In this document: positions 25,401 to 38,228 of the stretch, piece after piece
Numbering within the stretch: the stretch's first letter is position 1
Layout of the letters: each line of letters opens with the position of its first letter
Assembly (NCBI GenBank): GCA_023512835.1
Contig: CM042090.1
Location: 56,655,865 to 56,719,864 of the forward strand
DNA from: Taxillus chinensis
Taxonomy: Eukaryota > Streptophyta > Magnoliopsida > Santalales > Loranthaceae
Reading direction: 5' to 3'
Length of the DNA stretch: 64,000 nt
Translations under genes and position numbers: made by a program
The notes under the pieces: model-generated
Told to the model about the DNA's origin: nothing
What the model saw: the letters and a program-made list of their open reading frames with translations, nothing else
Database searches by the model: none

Positions 25401-27154
25401 TATGGCAATTAAAATTTAAACTAGAAGTCCAGTTCGACAAAACCTATAAAACGATAAATAAAGATAATTTTATTTTTTAATCTTATAATTTGAAAATTTG
25501 AAAATATGAGAATAAGTTCAACTTCATATTTTGCAAACATGTCAAAAACAATTTAAAATAAAAGTTACAAATTTCAAAATTGAAGAAAGATTCAGGATAT
25601 TTCTCACTTCATTTCTTTCAGAATCCACCCTCCATATTGTGGCATATTTGGCTCAAGTACAAGGTGTATTTGTCATTCATTCATTTGCAAGAAAATTTTG
25701 GGCCAAGGTTACATTTTTAGATATTCCGGGTGAAACTTTGGCACTCTATAAACCAAACTCCCATGTAATTTATTTTTTTGTTGTGGTACTGTAGGGATCA
25801 AAGGTTTTCATTTACATGCTTGTGAACTCTAAACAAAATTTGAGGAAAACCTTATATTGGAATTGATATGTGCTTTTTAGATAATTGAGCAATTTGAATT
25901 CTGAAAATGTAGATGAAGGTGATTGCTGTTCACATCGACAGATCTAGTTCCTCCACATACCTAAATTTGTTGCAGGACTTTGCTTTCTGTTTTAGACAAA
26001 GAAGGAATGAAACAATCCATTCATCTATAAAAAAGGAAAAGCTTCAAATGTTGCTCACTATATGTATATCTTTCCTAGGTGTCTGTTCTCTGGCAGTTTT
26101 ATGAATTCTATTTCTCTGGCTATTTTTATCACTGACTTTGCGTTGACTGATGTTGTATGTTTGTTAGTTAGCTGTAGTATGGCATTATGTGACTGTTATT
26201 CTGTCTTTGTCATACAGCTCTTGTTGAGAATTTGGCTGCCAAAGTTCATGCCTGGGAAATCGAGAAAGGAATCCCATTCTTGTATGAAAAGGTGATACTA
26301 TCTTACAAATATTTGCTACCATTCCCAATTAATTCTATAACTTCTTTTGGTATACTTTGCCATTTCTTCCAGGTCTCCTTGTTGCAAAGTCTGCAGGAAT
26401 ACACAGTCCAACGTCATGAGAGGGAAGAGGAAAAACGTAGATCACGGGTATACTTGCAAGTCCCTTTCTCCCAAGTCCCAACATTAGCATTATTCAATTA
26501 TCCTTGTAGCCTTGAAACATGTATAAATTGCTTGAGAAGTTGAGTGCTAGCTTATTACAATGTCATTCCATTTCCTTAACCTGAGAATGGCGTTTCTTGG
26601 AAAACTGGATTTGAGATTATTTTTATTATTTTCATAGAGATAATGCCTCAAAAAATAAATAAAAAATATTGCTCACAAATATTGACTCTGCAAAGCCCTT
26701 TTAGTCTCTGTTTGGTTCTGTTCCTATTTGGACCAATTTACCTTTATTTTGGAAATGGCTAAAGGACCAAATTGGTAGAGTACTTATTGACTGCTAAGGC
26801 ATACATTTACTAGAGTACTTATGATTGTTAAGGCATACGATACGTTATAGAATTTTGAAACAAATTTAAATCCATTCTGCATACATGCAGGAGCAGAAAA
26901 GGCTACAAGAACAATTTGCTACAGAGCAAGAGGCATTGTTTGGTTCAAAGCCGACAATAAAGAAGCCTCTGGGTCAGAGTACTGCAGCTAATACAACAGT
27001 TGGAACACCAACTGCACGGTATTCAGTCACCCCTTTGGCTCGCCATGGTGCATCGGCTGCTAAAGAACGCCGGGACAGTTCCAAGAATAACGTCATGATC
27101 CCCATAAACTATGTAGCTCTTTCAAAGGATGACCCAGTATCTCGTGGCAATTAG
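19481..27154 (+). CDS. MAP65-5: 65-kDa microtubule-associated protein (MAP65-5-like)
   Basis: Eleven exons: 19481-19543, 20197-20400, 20737-20982, 21072-21293, 22366-22521, 22635-22794, 23144-23295, 23770-23857, 26218-26291, 26373-26447, 26891-27154. All introns are GT-AG and phases agree, giving 567 residues, normal for the family. MAP65/Ase1/PRC1 proteins dimerise and cross-link antiparallel microtubules in cortical arrays, spindle and phragmoplast. Seen: the N-terminal CGSLLQELQ and [16 protein letters not shown], long Glu/Lys-rich coiled coil, WNLMDTP near the middle, and the microtubule-binding signature [19 protein letters not shown] from about residue 405. The C-terminal tail (KKPLGQS, NYVAL) resembles MAP65-5 rather than MAP65-1 or -3; paralogue choice is from memory. 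The intron 2 donor (TGG|GTCTGC) is the least certain. Intron 8 is 2.36 kb. The start gives a short N-terminus typical of the family. Confidence 0.9.
22241..22268. repeat. (AAT)n microsatellite in MAP65 intron 4
   Basis: Nine consecutive AAT/TAA units, then AT-rich sequence, about 100 bp upstream of exon 5. Confidence 0.9.
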
Positions 27155-28199
27155 GATGCTATATACATGTGAGCTGCATTTGCATGCATGTGTTGAAGGT
27201 TTTTGGTATATGGGGTTTAATAGTTTGAAGCAGCAGATAGGGTTCTGTATTACGGGATCTAATCATAGATTATAGATTCTACGATACAAAAGGGTATCAT
27301 ATCTTTCACAAAATGTGCATATCGTCACTTGCCATAAAGTCAAGTCACCTAATTGGGTTTCAGCTTAATGGCGTTCTTGCTAGAATTCTGCAGGGCACTG
27401 CCATGTGCCCAGAGGGGCCTTTGATGGTTTGGGCTCAAGCAGTCTTCTGCTTTGTTCTTTACCCTTTGTTCCCCATGGAAGGTAAATGCCTGCAGCAATC
27501 ATAGAAACTCCAAGTACACTGCAACTAGGAGAAACAGTTTCCGTTAGGCATGGGTCAATGCTACCCTAAGGAAGCTGAATTTTTGGTGTGGCAAGCACCA
27601 TATAAAAGGGTTTCCCCCTTTAGGTAGCTTAATGTTGAGGTGTGATGGTAAAGTTATAAATGAATTAAATCCCGAGTAATGAGATGTTTATGTTTGTAGT
27701 TCAAGCTTTAAATTTACATGAGTGATTAAATGTGTTGGATTTTATTTTGTTTGGGTTAGATATATTTTATTAAATTTAATTTTTTTTCATACTATTTTGG
27801 CTTGCTGTAAATTTTTTAGGTCAATAAAGAGTTGTGACTGTTGATTTGAAAATGTTTAATTTTGATGGCTTGTTCAGAAAGACCTTTAAATGTTAGAGTT
27901 AGTTTTAGATGATAGAAAATTAAATTTGAGGATTAATACCTTTAATCGCATTTAATTTTGAGGTCAAATGAAGAAATTATAGTCAAAATTATATTTAGAC
28001 CGCTAATGGTGGTCAAACGACAATTGACCTTCAAAACATTATTTCGAATCAGGGCATAAATCTTATTTTTTTATTTTACTAGTTTTGAGAATTTTAATAT
28101 ATATTGTATATATTTGCTTTTAGAGTATTTCACTCTACCTAGTTACATAGATCATTTTACTGGTCAATGTGGCGTATAATTCACTCCACCTAGTCATGT
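27155..28199. other. MAP65 3' flank and intergenic DNA
   Basis: 3' untranslated region grading into AT-rich DNA with no gene. An AATAAA hexamer lies at about 27823 but is too far from the stop to be assigned with confidence. Confidence 0.5.
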
Positions 28200-29233
28200 A
28201 GCTTGGCCACTGTTCCCCATGAAAACCTTACCCCCAACCACCAATATCTCTTCCAAGTCCACTAGAAACTCCATTAGCCGTCCATTGTGTCATCAAAATC
28301 CAACCCAATTGCTGTCCTTGCATTACTCCAAGCAACTGAAGGATGTAACCCAGTGTGCTGCAGTAGCAAGCCGTTGTCCAAGGAGCAAAGGGGCATCCCT
28401 GTTCATAGAAGAAAAGACCCCTTTGACGCTATCTCTGTGTTTTTTGGATTACCAAGAAATAAACGGTGCCCCTCTTTTATTGTTTGTTTTGGTACACTTG
28501 ATGTTTTACCCTAGCATATGTAGTCTTGGTTACGCTTTATTTTTCTAGTACATTGGTTATTAGACTTGTTGTCTCTTGGTTTGGTCCATTGATTACCATT
28601 CTATACCCCTCTTGCCTTCAACCTTGAGAGAGTTTGCTTGTTGCTCGCTCTATTGTTTAGTTATGGTCTGATCCTGGTCTGTATGATTTTATCCGTTCAT
28701 GGTCTGCCTGTCTCTTTTTTCTAATGCTTGTATGTTCAAGAAAGGCCTATGTTTAGCTTGATCTCTAGTCTCAACATTGGAAGAGCTTGGTTAGAAAAAA
28801 ACAAACAAGACATGAAAAAAACAATAAAGGTTTGCTACTTGAAATACATTTTGGACTTCATATTGTTTCTTGTTATGCTTCTTAGTTATTTAATGGAATA
28901 GCTAGTGATTAACATCTGTTTTTTTAAAAAAAACTATTTGCATGTTTGTTTGGCTGTGGTCCAATTCTCTAGTTGCCTATACTTTAGTTTTGTTTATGCA
29001 TACCTATCATTGTTTTCTTCAAAAAAAAAAAAGGCAGAAAAAAACCAAAAAAAAGAACACCATGTTGGATGGATAATCTTTGGTCTAGTTTGTTTGGCCT
29101 GTTTTCTTCATCATTGTTTGTGTTTGGCTTTTGGCATTTTCTACTCTGTGCGTATGGACTGTTTGTGTTTGGCCTCATGTTGGGTGAGCATGGTTTTATT
29201 TGTTGGGGATGTTTGATCTAAACAATAAGGTTT

Positions 29234-29272
<39 letters not shown>

Positions 29273-30797
29273 TGTTCGTGTTTGGTTTTTTAGTCTGGTG
29301 CCTTTTTTTTCTTTTTTTCTTTTTTTCTTTTTCCCTGCGTGTTTGGCTCCTTTATTTTCTCTGCATGATTCTTGGGTTTCTCTCTTACTGGATCATCATC
29401 CTAAAGACGACCTCTCCCTTACTTATGTTGTGCGTGTACTCTATGTGTTTATTTTCTTTTCACTGTTTGTGTGTTTTGGTGCGAAAGTAGTCAATTGTAT
29501 GACTTTTTGTGTTTGTATTTATATGTGTTGTACCTTTTTTTTATTGGCCTTAGGTTGATGTTAGTACATGCCACTAGAGATCATATAACCAATACCATTG
29601 TAATTTATAAATCAAACATAGTAAAAAAAAAAAGGAAAAAAAGAGAAGTTTTTTTATTTTTGTGGATGGTACTCTTACACCAAAATACCTTTATTTATAT
29701 TTTGTTCTTCAAATTGCTTTTTTTTTTATATATATAAAAATGGAAAAAGAGGGCTTTCTTTTCTTAAAAAGTTTTTTCTAAAATAAAAAACAAATCTTCC
29801 AAAAAAGAAAAACAGAGGGTTTTCCCTTCACCAATAACAAAAACAAAAAGAAAAAAACAAAAAAACAAAAAGAGAGAAAAAATAGCAAGATGTTTTCTTT
29901 CAACAAAATAAAAGAATAAAATAAATATTTTCTTTTGAAAAAAACAAAAAACAAAAACAAAAAACACAAAACAAACAAAAACAAAACAAAAATGTTTTTC
30001 AAATGATTTTTTTTTGAATGATTTCCCAAAGGATAATAAAAGTAAAATTTTTAATCTCTTTTAGAATTTTTTATTGCTCCTTGAATTTAATTTAAGATTT
30101 CTTTCAATCTTTTTATTAAGACCCACTTTTAGTTTTGTACGAAATAATTAGACTTAAATTTTCAACTTAACTTTAATTGCTTTATTGCTCTTTAGACTTT
30201 TTAAGTGGCATTTGAGCTTTTCTTTTACTTTTTTTCTTTCATCATTTTTTAATATTAAGTTTCACCCTTAGCATTTTAGGAAATAATTTAATTTAACTTT
30301 TCAACTTCAATGAAGAATTTAGAAATTTAAAAAAAAAACAAAAAAAAAACAAACAAACCTTAGGATCCCTTTAGATCCTTAAGTAAATTAAATTAAAATT
30401 CTAAGTTCAACAAAAAAACTTTTAGAACTCCCTTTAGAGATTTAGGGTAAATCGAACTTAAAACTCAACTTTGTCAAATAACTTATAAAAATAAAATGAG
30501 TAAAGCTCTAGGCTATAGGAAAATTCGACATTGGCTTACTAGACAAATTCAAGCAAGTGGTTCAAATAAGTTAGAAATCTCCAAATCTTAAGATAGATAT
30601 TAAAAGAGCGTTGTGAGGGTGTTAATCCTTCCTCATGTGTAATCAATTCTCAAGTCCATCACCAGCGACGTAGGTGACCAATCGCACCACAAAAATGATT
30701 GGTAGCGACTATGTTTATTTCATTATCATTCGGATGAAGGTTGGGGGAATCGCTTTCGAAAAGCGATTTCCTCTTCGGATGAAATCCGGTGATGACA
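28200..30797 (+). repeat. gypsy Tat/Ogre-like 5' LTR (start not resolved)
   Basis: The last ~270 bp parallel the end of the solo LTR at 14115-16800: AAAAGAGCG, GTGTTAATCCTTCC, the TTGGTAGCGACT word and a final GGTGATGACA. A gypsy-type primer site follows. The interior is long T-rich and A-rich runs plus a (TA)n tract at 29236-29265. I could not find the TG start, so the left edge is approximate. An unrecognised open frame at 28219-28548 lies within or just outside it. Confidence 0.5.
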
Positions 30798-30799
30798 GC

Positions 30800-30817
30800 T
30801 GATGACTCCGCTAGAGA
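30800..30817 (+). other. primer-binding site, Tat/Ogre-like
   Basis: TGATGACTCCGCTAGAGA lies two bases after the LTR end. It resembles the GCGACTCCGCTGGGGA-type sites of plant Tat/Ogre gypsy elements. tRNA identity was not tested. Confidence 0.55.
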
Positions 30818-31384
30818 CTGTTAGAGAGTAGTCCTAGAATTAGGATTAGGAGGTTTATTTCTTACTTTTCTGTTTGATTGTATATATTGTTCATTCCATT
30901 GTTTATATTCTTCATTTGATCATTTATTTACTTTCCTTAATCGCCGTTGTATGATAGTTGTGATTTATGTGTTTTGATGTTATGATAATCGTGTTTTACC
31001 AGTTTTCTTAAATTATCGCATTCATGCCTAATCCCATACCTGGGTTTCTGTCACAATCTAGGTTAGTGAGGTCTAGTACGGTACTCTGCGCGTCGATCAT
31101 TAGCGAGATTTAATACAGTACCCATGGCATACAGAGCCCTCTATCAAGGAAGTTTAAAAACCAATGAATAAGATAGGATTAGTAATAATGGCCTATTAGG
31201 GGCATCAGCCCACATGTTGTATGATCATAGCATGCCATGCTAATCCTTGTCTTGCAGGGTAGTTACATTAAGGCATCCCTTATTTGAGTTAATTTTCAAT
31301 ATTTGTTTATTCGTTTATCTTGTAAATATCTCTTTGTTTTTATAACATTTTTATATCACATACTATGTCATTCATATATGGTGC
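30818..31384 (+). other. leader of the Tat/Ogre-like element
   Basis: Non-coding leader between primer site and the first ORF, containing the GAGGTCTAGTACGGTAC and CATGCTAATCC words. No gene seen. Confidence 0.45.
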
Positions 31385-31711
31385 ATGACAATGTTTAATC
31401 ATCTCTTAGATGGTATATGGGAGAAGGAGACTGCCTCCGAGGTGGCTCATAAATCTGGTGAGATTCAACGTCTCCTAGGAGTTTTTTCACCTAGAGAATT
31501 GCATAAGGCAGATCAGGTCACAATAGAGCTTTCACAAGACTTTACAAAGGAGTTGCATGTTAAATGGAGTTAGTGGCCTGAAGAGAGGAAGCTCATCTAC
31601 ATCCGGCAGTTTGGGGATGATATTCCCAAGATCGTAGCAAGATCGTTTGGGTATTTATACTTGTATAAAGAGAGAGGGGTGAATCTGTATACTTTAAAAC
31701 TATTTCCTTAG
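31385..31711 (+). pseudogene. first ORF remnant of the Tat/Ogre-like element
   Basis: About 109 codons starting MTMFNHLLDGIWEKE, charged and probably helical, interrupted by one TAG at 31571 and continuing in frame (WPEERKLIYIRQFGDD) to a stop at 31709. Position right after leader and primer site fits the extra ORF1 of Ogre-type elements or the start of gag. Its function is unknown. Sequence after 31712 is unrelated, so the element is truncated. Confidence 0.4.
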
Positions 31712-32746
31712 TTTTAAAAGTAGGATACTTCTAGAGATATTCTAGTAGATGTAGTTAGTATTTGGATGGTATTTTAGTGTCTCATGCAATATCAGCTGAC
31801 AATAGGTATGTATGAGAAGACAAAGACAGAGACACATAGTTTACGTGGTTCGATTAATGTGATCTACTCCACGGTGGTGAGGGTGTACCTACACCGAGTC
31901 TAATCCACTATATGCTTTTGGGTACAGTAGGGTTTAGCCCTTATCACAATAGGATTAACTCTCTCTTCTTTAAATGCAAATACAAAAATAGTATTACTCC
32001 AGTACTCACTCACTGTAAAGAACAGTCTAGTGTAATTTGCTCCTACGTATTGAGTCGTTTGCACTACTTGACCTTCAATCACTCCTTTGCAAAACTTACA
32101 ATTTGTTCGTTGAATGTATGAGGAAGAAGAACAGATGAACTCATTATTATCTTGCTTCCAATTTTCCTCTCTCTAAGTATTCTGTACGAACTACTCTACG
32201 TTGCTCTTGTATCGCTCCAGATACGTTGTGTGTATTCTGTGATATTCTTACGCTTAGTTGAAGTAAGTCATCTTCTTTACTTATATAGGTCAACCGTCGT
32301 AAGAAACCCTTCTACTAGGGTTAAACATGTTTCACTTTTTGATCTTCACCGTTGAAACATGTTAAGTTAGCCTCAGATGACGTCCACGTGTTTTACAGTA
32401 CTTAGCGTATACAAAGATGTTGTCCGAGCAGTAACTTACTGAAATACCGTCCTTCAGCGCATTTCGTTCCTTCGACTAGCCACAATCTCGTAGATATATG
32501 TGCCTCATAGCTTCGTTGTTACTTCACAAGCTACCTCTGAGTCTTCACATACGAATCTTCGAGCCTTGGGAATTGATCTTCCAATTCTTCTGCTCTCTGG
32601 CTTCGAAGCTAGGTTAGAACCAGTGCTCAACTGCCATCTCACTCTACGAACCTTTGAACTCTACGATGGCAGCTTCCATGGGCTTCCATTTGGGCCACTC
32701 CTGTCCATGTCCCAAATGGACTCCCTTTGCGAGCTCACCATGTCCC
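31712..32746. other. unassigned LTR-like sequence
   Basis: Contains GTTTACGTGGTTCG near 31841 and ACTCCACGG near 31866, a pair of words common in plant LTRs and their leaders. Ends and TSD could not be found. No credible gene. Confidence 0.3.
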
Positions 32747-33034
32747 TCATCTAGCTCGATGAGGACCGGGGGGTAGATTGAGAGCGGTGCGGAGGATGTT
32801 GGGGGTGATGACTATGGATTCACCCCGGATGGAGTCGGGGGTGCATCGGATGCGCCGGTAGAACTCGGTGATATCGTCGATAAGGAGATCGACGGGAGTA
32901 GAGACGAGGTTCAGGAGGTGGCTGGCTTCCAGAAGTGGACGAAGCTCCAGAAACCATGCCGAAGGATTGGAAATAGCGTTCCAGTCGACCAGATGGCCTG
33001 GATTAACGCCGGAAAGAGAGGTCTTGGGTGTCAT
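32747..33034 (-). pseudogene. relic of the third ORF, N-terminal domain only
   Basis: 95 residues starting MTPKTSLSGV. The words PGHLVDW, then AW-LELRPLLE, L-LVS, and finally a VRG/ITP-type pair (here IRGES and ITPNILR) align with residues 1-95 of the element C ORF. Identity is much lower than between A and C. The frame ends at 32747 and the Ulp1 part is missing. It shows that the ORF is older than the two well-kept copies. Confidence 0.75.
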
Positions 33035-34170
33035 CGGGGATGAATGCAGAGAAGGGTAAGGAGCTTTAGGGTTTGAGAAGAGAAGAGAGATTGTGAAATT
33101 TGAGAGTGATAAATCGCTCTTTGCGTGAAGGCTTAAGATATATATGGTGGGTCAGTGGATGTCGGCGGGTCTAGGGATTAAGTGAAATGAACAGTGAACC
33201 GCCTTACAATCTAATGTCATTAGCCTTGATAGTTGCACGCCTCTAAATAAAGAGATGACGTGGAGGCAGCATAACTAAGCATTTAAGACAGCTGTTTGCC
33301 TTCTTCTGGAAAATTATCCATCTCGAGACTTGCAATCATTCCTCCTCAAAAACATGCGATGTAAGATAAGACTTTGTTAATCGCTATTTGAGAGTTCCAA
33401 GAGTCAGGAGGAAGTGAATCGACTATCATCCGGACTAAATATAATCCGTAGAAGAGTATTCGGATGAAAAACAAAATGTGGTAAGAGAGAATATATTTCT
33501 TTGCTGTCTTGAAGTCGAAGAGAAACGAAGTACCACAACACTTAAAATCCGAGACTTCAGACAAGATATATATCAGTGAAAATGCAAAGTGAATCTGAAC
33601 CTGTAGCTTCACAAAGATAAACTAAAAAGAACAGAAAGCTTTACAGGTTGGGATTAGTACGGATATAAACAGATACGGAAAGTCAGCATAATCCAAACTA
33701 ATGAAAAATCAGAACTTATGCGTTAGAAATGAATGCGAGAGACGAGTTAATGATCATTTCTACTGAGATCAAGGCAAATGTTAGATAAGAAACACATAAG
33801 TTCATATTGGTCAACATAGCGAAACCTTCACGCTGAACGTTGTAGCTAAGATGAATTAAATGTATATGGTTTGCCCAAATTAAGATTCCTGAGTGAGAAT
33901 GGATTAAAGAACACATGCTAATAGCAATCAATTGATTATTATATTAAAAGGCACAGTTGAAGAAACAAAAACATTTAATCATGCCACAATTCCGATTCAA
34001 TAATGCTTGCCTAGTCAGATCTAGAAGTGAGAATTATAGGGTAGAGCATCTGAGACATATCAGGGGGTTATTACGGAAGTAATAAATGAAGCTTTGGCTC
34101 CCCCTTAGATCGTGCGATCCTCTCGAGAAAGACTCCCCCTCAGATAGATAGCCAGGAAAGAGTCATTATG
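33035..34170 (-). repeat. relic of the spacer upstream of the third ORF
   Basis: In reverse orientation this matches 44362-45570 and 8480-9727, including the CTTCCTCCTGACTCTTGG and CTGGC-ATCTATCTGAGGGGGAG words. A TATA-like ATATATAT sits at 33138-33145, 104 bp upstream of the relic ORF. A short + strand scrap near 34240-34310 (MAASM-KEYKVKSF) also resembles the third ORF. Confidence 0.7.
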
Positions 34171-34334
34171 AGTGAAGAACCGATAGATGCACCAGAGCCG
34201 ATGGCATTTGGGCCACTCCCTCTCATCAGCGCCCAGACCCAGAGCTGATGGCAGCTTCCATGTGCTACACCTTTAAAGGGAAGGAGTACAAGGTGAAGTC
34301 CTTCTAGGGTAACGTCGAACCCATAGGGACAATT

Positions 34335-35933
34335 TGATAAACAAATTTTTAGCCTCCTTAAAAGAGTTAGCTAACATTGTTAAACCTCTCTTCAAGATAA
34401 TTAATTCCCTTAGTTTGCACTAAACATAATAGCAGAAAGTAAGGGATTGAACACACGGGGATTAGCCTAGTTTTCTAGTTTTTAAATCAAATCACCCAAC
34501 TACTCTTGTTTTATAAAATGTCTTCGCAAAAAGTTCTCTTTTTAAAGCTAAAAATATAATTTTTATTTGGTTTTCTGAATAATCAAAGACAGCAGATTTG
34601 ATTTCAAAATTAAAACTCAAGAATTAAAGGCATCTAGGATCACAATTTCACCTCCCTATGCTGTTTCTACTGATTTTAAGGTTCTTGGGATTATTTAAAT
34701 GATAACATGCTATACTTGAGCCAAGGTTCTACAAATGGTCATTGACAGACCTTCTAAATGTTATATACCTGAATGGTCATCATGGCATCAACATACAAAG
34801 CCTATTTATCATATTTATGAAAGGATAATGATCACACCAATCACAAATATGCTTTGAATCCAACATCAGCCCCAGACTAGGGCTAAGAAACCTAGGTGTA
34901 TACAGCCTAGATATAGAAGATAAAGAACATATTCATAAAACATGCAATTTAATAAAACAAACCCAATATTCATAGAATCAGTACAGCAGCATAGGGGGCT
35001 ACATTGCTCCCCTAGATTAAGAAAAATACTCACACATGTTTTTAAAATAGCATAAAGAAATAAAGAACATTATCTCAGAACCAGATGCAGCAGAACTTCA
35101 ACTCTGGATCTTCTCCAGCCGTCGAACTCCTAGGGTCGGCAGCTCCAAGAATGAGAACCTTCCCAGCCGTGAAAGCTCTCTCTCTCTCTAAAAATGTGCC
35201 CCCCTAGATGTTCCTTTTTGTGGCTGTGCTGCCCCTCTATTTATAGAGGAGGCAGCTGTGTAATATGTGCCCTAGCCTATGGGCTTGCCAGCAGTCGTCA
35301 CTTATCAAAACGACGTAGTTTTGATAAGTAGTTTCCATTTTTCCTTCCAACTTGAATAAAACTCAAACCAAGTAGAATTTGGACTAGACTTTTTAGGAAA
35401 AGATCATCAGCATACAAAAATAAAGGCGACGGTGCAAAATCATATCTGCACGTGACAAAAGTCATTGTCACGTGCAACCTCAAAGTAGCCTCAAAGTGCC
35501 CCACAAGCTTGCAAACTTCATCTAGAAAGCTCCGATGCACAAATACATCTGCATGTGACAATGGCATTGTCACGTGCAACCTTAGAATGAGCTGAAAATC
35601 ACCCATAAGCTTCCTGACATCATGTAGCCGCCTCCCATGCAATAATGTCTGCACGTGACAATGACATTGTCACGTGCACATCAAAAATACCTCCTTTTGA
35701 GATCATATTTTGTCACAAGTCCCCTCATCAATATACAAAATGTTCTAGCTGATGTGTGTGAGAAGAAGCACCTAAAAACCTGCCAAAACAACTCAAAAAC
35801 ACATATTTACAGGCAACAGTATCTTCCTTAGGGTTAGAGCAAATATATATGAAATATAGTGCAATTAGGATCTAATCATGCTCTTAATCGCCCTAAATAT
35901 ACAATAGAATAATGGCATAAATGCACGTTATCA
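34335..35933 (-). repeat. LTR of a LARD-type relic (family of element E)
   Basis: On the + strand it starts TGATAAACAAATTTTTAGCC and ends ATGCACGTTATCA, so on the minus strand it begins TGATAACGTGCAT. It matches the element E LTRs (52232-53725, 57224-58716) throughout, with clear divergence. It holds a 12-bp inverted repeat at 35300-35329 and several CACGTG cores. Confidence 0.85.
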
Positions 35934-37648
35934 AACACACCACACTTGGACCATTGCTTGTCCTCAAGCAAAAATATACAAGCACGCAAAAAGAAAACAA
36001 ACACATAGTCAAATAGGAAGATAAATAAAATAACAATCAAGAAGAGTCATGGTTTCCTAAGCATGCAAATCTATCATGATGAAATGAGAATTTAAGCAAC
36101 CAAAATGAATCATAATTTAACTTACTCATGTCCATACCACAAAGTCCAATAACCATGCAATATCATCACTGAAAACTCAGACATCAGCAAACATTCCATG
36201 ATAAAATAACTCTTAGCTTCCCTTAAAATTCTTACCAAGGATAAAGCTGCCTCACTCAAATATAAACTCTCTTTTCTCTCGATCTCACGCCCAATAATAG
36301 TACCTAACAGTTATCAAAAGAGTGATAAACTCCTCTCAACCTTTTCCATTGGCTATTAATTAAGTTCTTGCCAAGCAAACGTGAGAGTTCCTTTATTGTG
36401 CTCATTAAAGAAAACACACCCTTTATTCTACTGTGTAACTCACACTCTATTCTAATTACTGATAAAACACACCTTGAGCCAAGAATTGAGCTCAACACTG
36501 TCTAAACAAACACAACTCAGCCAGTGTGGCTTTTATTTTGAAAAACTTTTTTTTGTTTTTTTGTTTTTTTGTTTTTTTGTTTTTCACACTTCTTTTAAAT
36601 AATAACCTTACAAGGTTGCATTTTATGTTCTCCCTTGATGAATTATTCACTTTTTTTTGATTACATAACACATAAATAAGACTGGCTTTCCTAATGCATA
36701 CCCCTTGCCATTTTGCTAAGTAGGGAGAGACAGAAATGCAATGATGTCTCACATCCCATTATCCAATTAAGTGATGAGCTTTTTGACATTGTACATCACA
36801 GCTTTCTACATAAATAACACAACAAAACAAAAACTAGGATACATAGGAAGTTAAAGTGACTTAAATGATCTTGTATCACTAGCAACACACCAAACACCGA
36901 GCACTAATAAGTAATCATCATGCTTACTTAACTCCTACCATTAAATAACCAATGTAAAGTCAAAAGGATCAAAGAAAACTATTACCCCATAAACCATGAA
37001 TGTCACTCAAGGGCTAGAAAGAGGTTTTTCTCAATTTTCTTTTAGATTTTCTCTTCGCTCAACTCTAAGGGTCACTAAGTATTATCGTAGCATATCATGC
37101 TCATCTAATATTCAAATTCCAGCTCCAAAAACATAGTGATATCATTCAAGAGATATAAACATGATTAAACCAAATCATAACACACCTTAATTACTTTAAC
37201 ACCCTTATCACAACATGATACTAAGGTGGCATAAAAAGTTAAAATTTAAGCCAAAATTGCATATCTAGTATCCATGCCTCTCCACATGCAAATCACATAA
37301 TCAAGCAACTCCGACAAACTAAACACTTAAACAAAAACAAGACATGCAATCACACAACATAAAGGACAAACAAGTAGCTCAAGTCACTCCCCAACACACC
37401 ACACTTAAAGTATGCTATGTCCTCATGGCATGAAGTAGGGAGTAGGAAGATACCTACTTGTCGGTGGATTTCTCCCCAATTTCTGAGCTGAGAAAACACA
37501 TTTTCTTCTATTTGACCTAGTAGACAAGCTCATTTGATGTCGCGTGCAGAACAAAAGTTGCTCCAAATGGTGTCATACACGTGTCCTCCAAATTTCAAAG
37601 CAATTAGACAAAAATTGCCCTTGCACGTGATATGGCCATTGTCACGTG
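35934..37648 (-). mobile_element. internal region of the LARD relic (3' part)
   Basis: It matches 53726 to about 55250 of element E, beginning with the ACCACACTTGGACCATTGCTTGTC-type junction. There is no ORF and no trace of pol. A TTTTTTTG tandem tract lies at 36547-36585. It ends abruptly where a gypsy-type LTR starts at 37649. The 454-codon ORF seen in E is not present. Confidence 0.75.
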
Positions 37649-38228
37649 TGTTGGATCCCATTTTGTCCGGGTTGGGCATACATATTCATTTTAGCTTTAT
37701 ATTATTTCATATTTGTCATTCACTTTGTATAGATAAATAAAAAGGTGTGACTTTTAATTTAAAGAGTGTGACGTTAATTATATATATAAAACACAAAAAC
37801 AAAAACAAAAAACAAAAACAAAAAACAAAAAAATAAAAAAAGAGAGCATAAAATAAGAAAATTCTAAAAAAAAAATTCTTAGAGCCTGTTGTATGTCTAC
37901 ATTTTTATTTTTCAAGTAGCATTTTCTGCACAAAAAAAAACCAACGGTCACGACACTGTTTCAACGGTCATGACACTGTTCCAACGGTCACGGCACTATT
38001 TCCAATGGCTATATTCTCCACCAACGGCCACTTTTCCACCCTATAAATACACCCTCATTCCTCTCCTTCACTCACACAATTTTCACTCTACCACTCTTCA
38101 AACTCTCTTCTTCAATTCTCCACATTTTTTTTGCCTCTTATGCGAAAATGGCTGACTAGGCGAAGTGCGTGCTAACGGTGCTAGTGCTGGCGTGTACTAT
38201 TGTGTATCCTATGCTGGGCAGCGCTTTC
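37649..38228 (+). repeat. gypsy-type LTR fragment, left arm (continues at 48413)
   Basis: It starts TGTTGGATCCCATTTTGTCC, contains (CAAAAA)n near 37795-37835, three CAACGGTCACGACACTGTT-like repeats (37944-38000) and a TATA box (CTATAAATACA near 38041). It then enters a small ORF. Element C interrupts it at 38228 and it resumes at 48413-48650. It is the inverted counterpart of 49510-50307. Confidence 0.8.

Noticed and set aside
23858..26217. A separate gene within MAP65 intron 8
   Set aside because: Only short frames without recognisable motifs; exon phases on both sides agree with one long intron.
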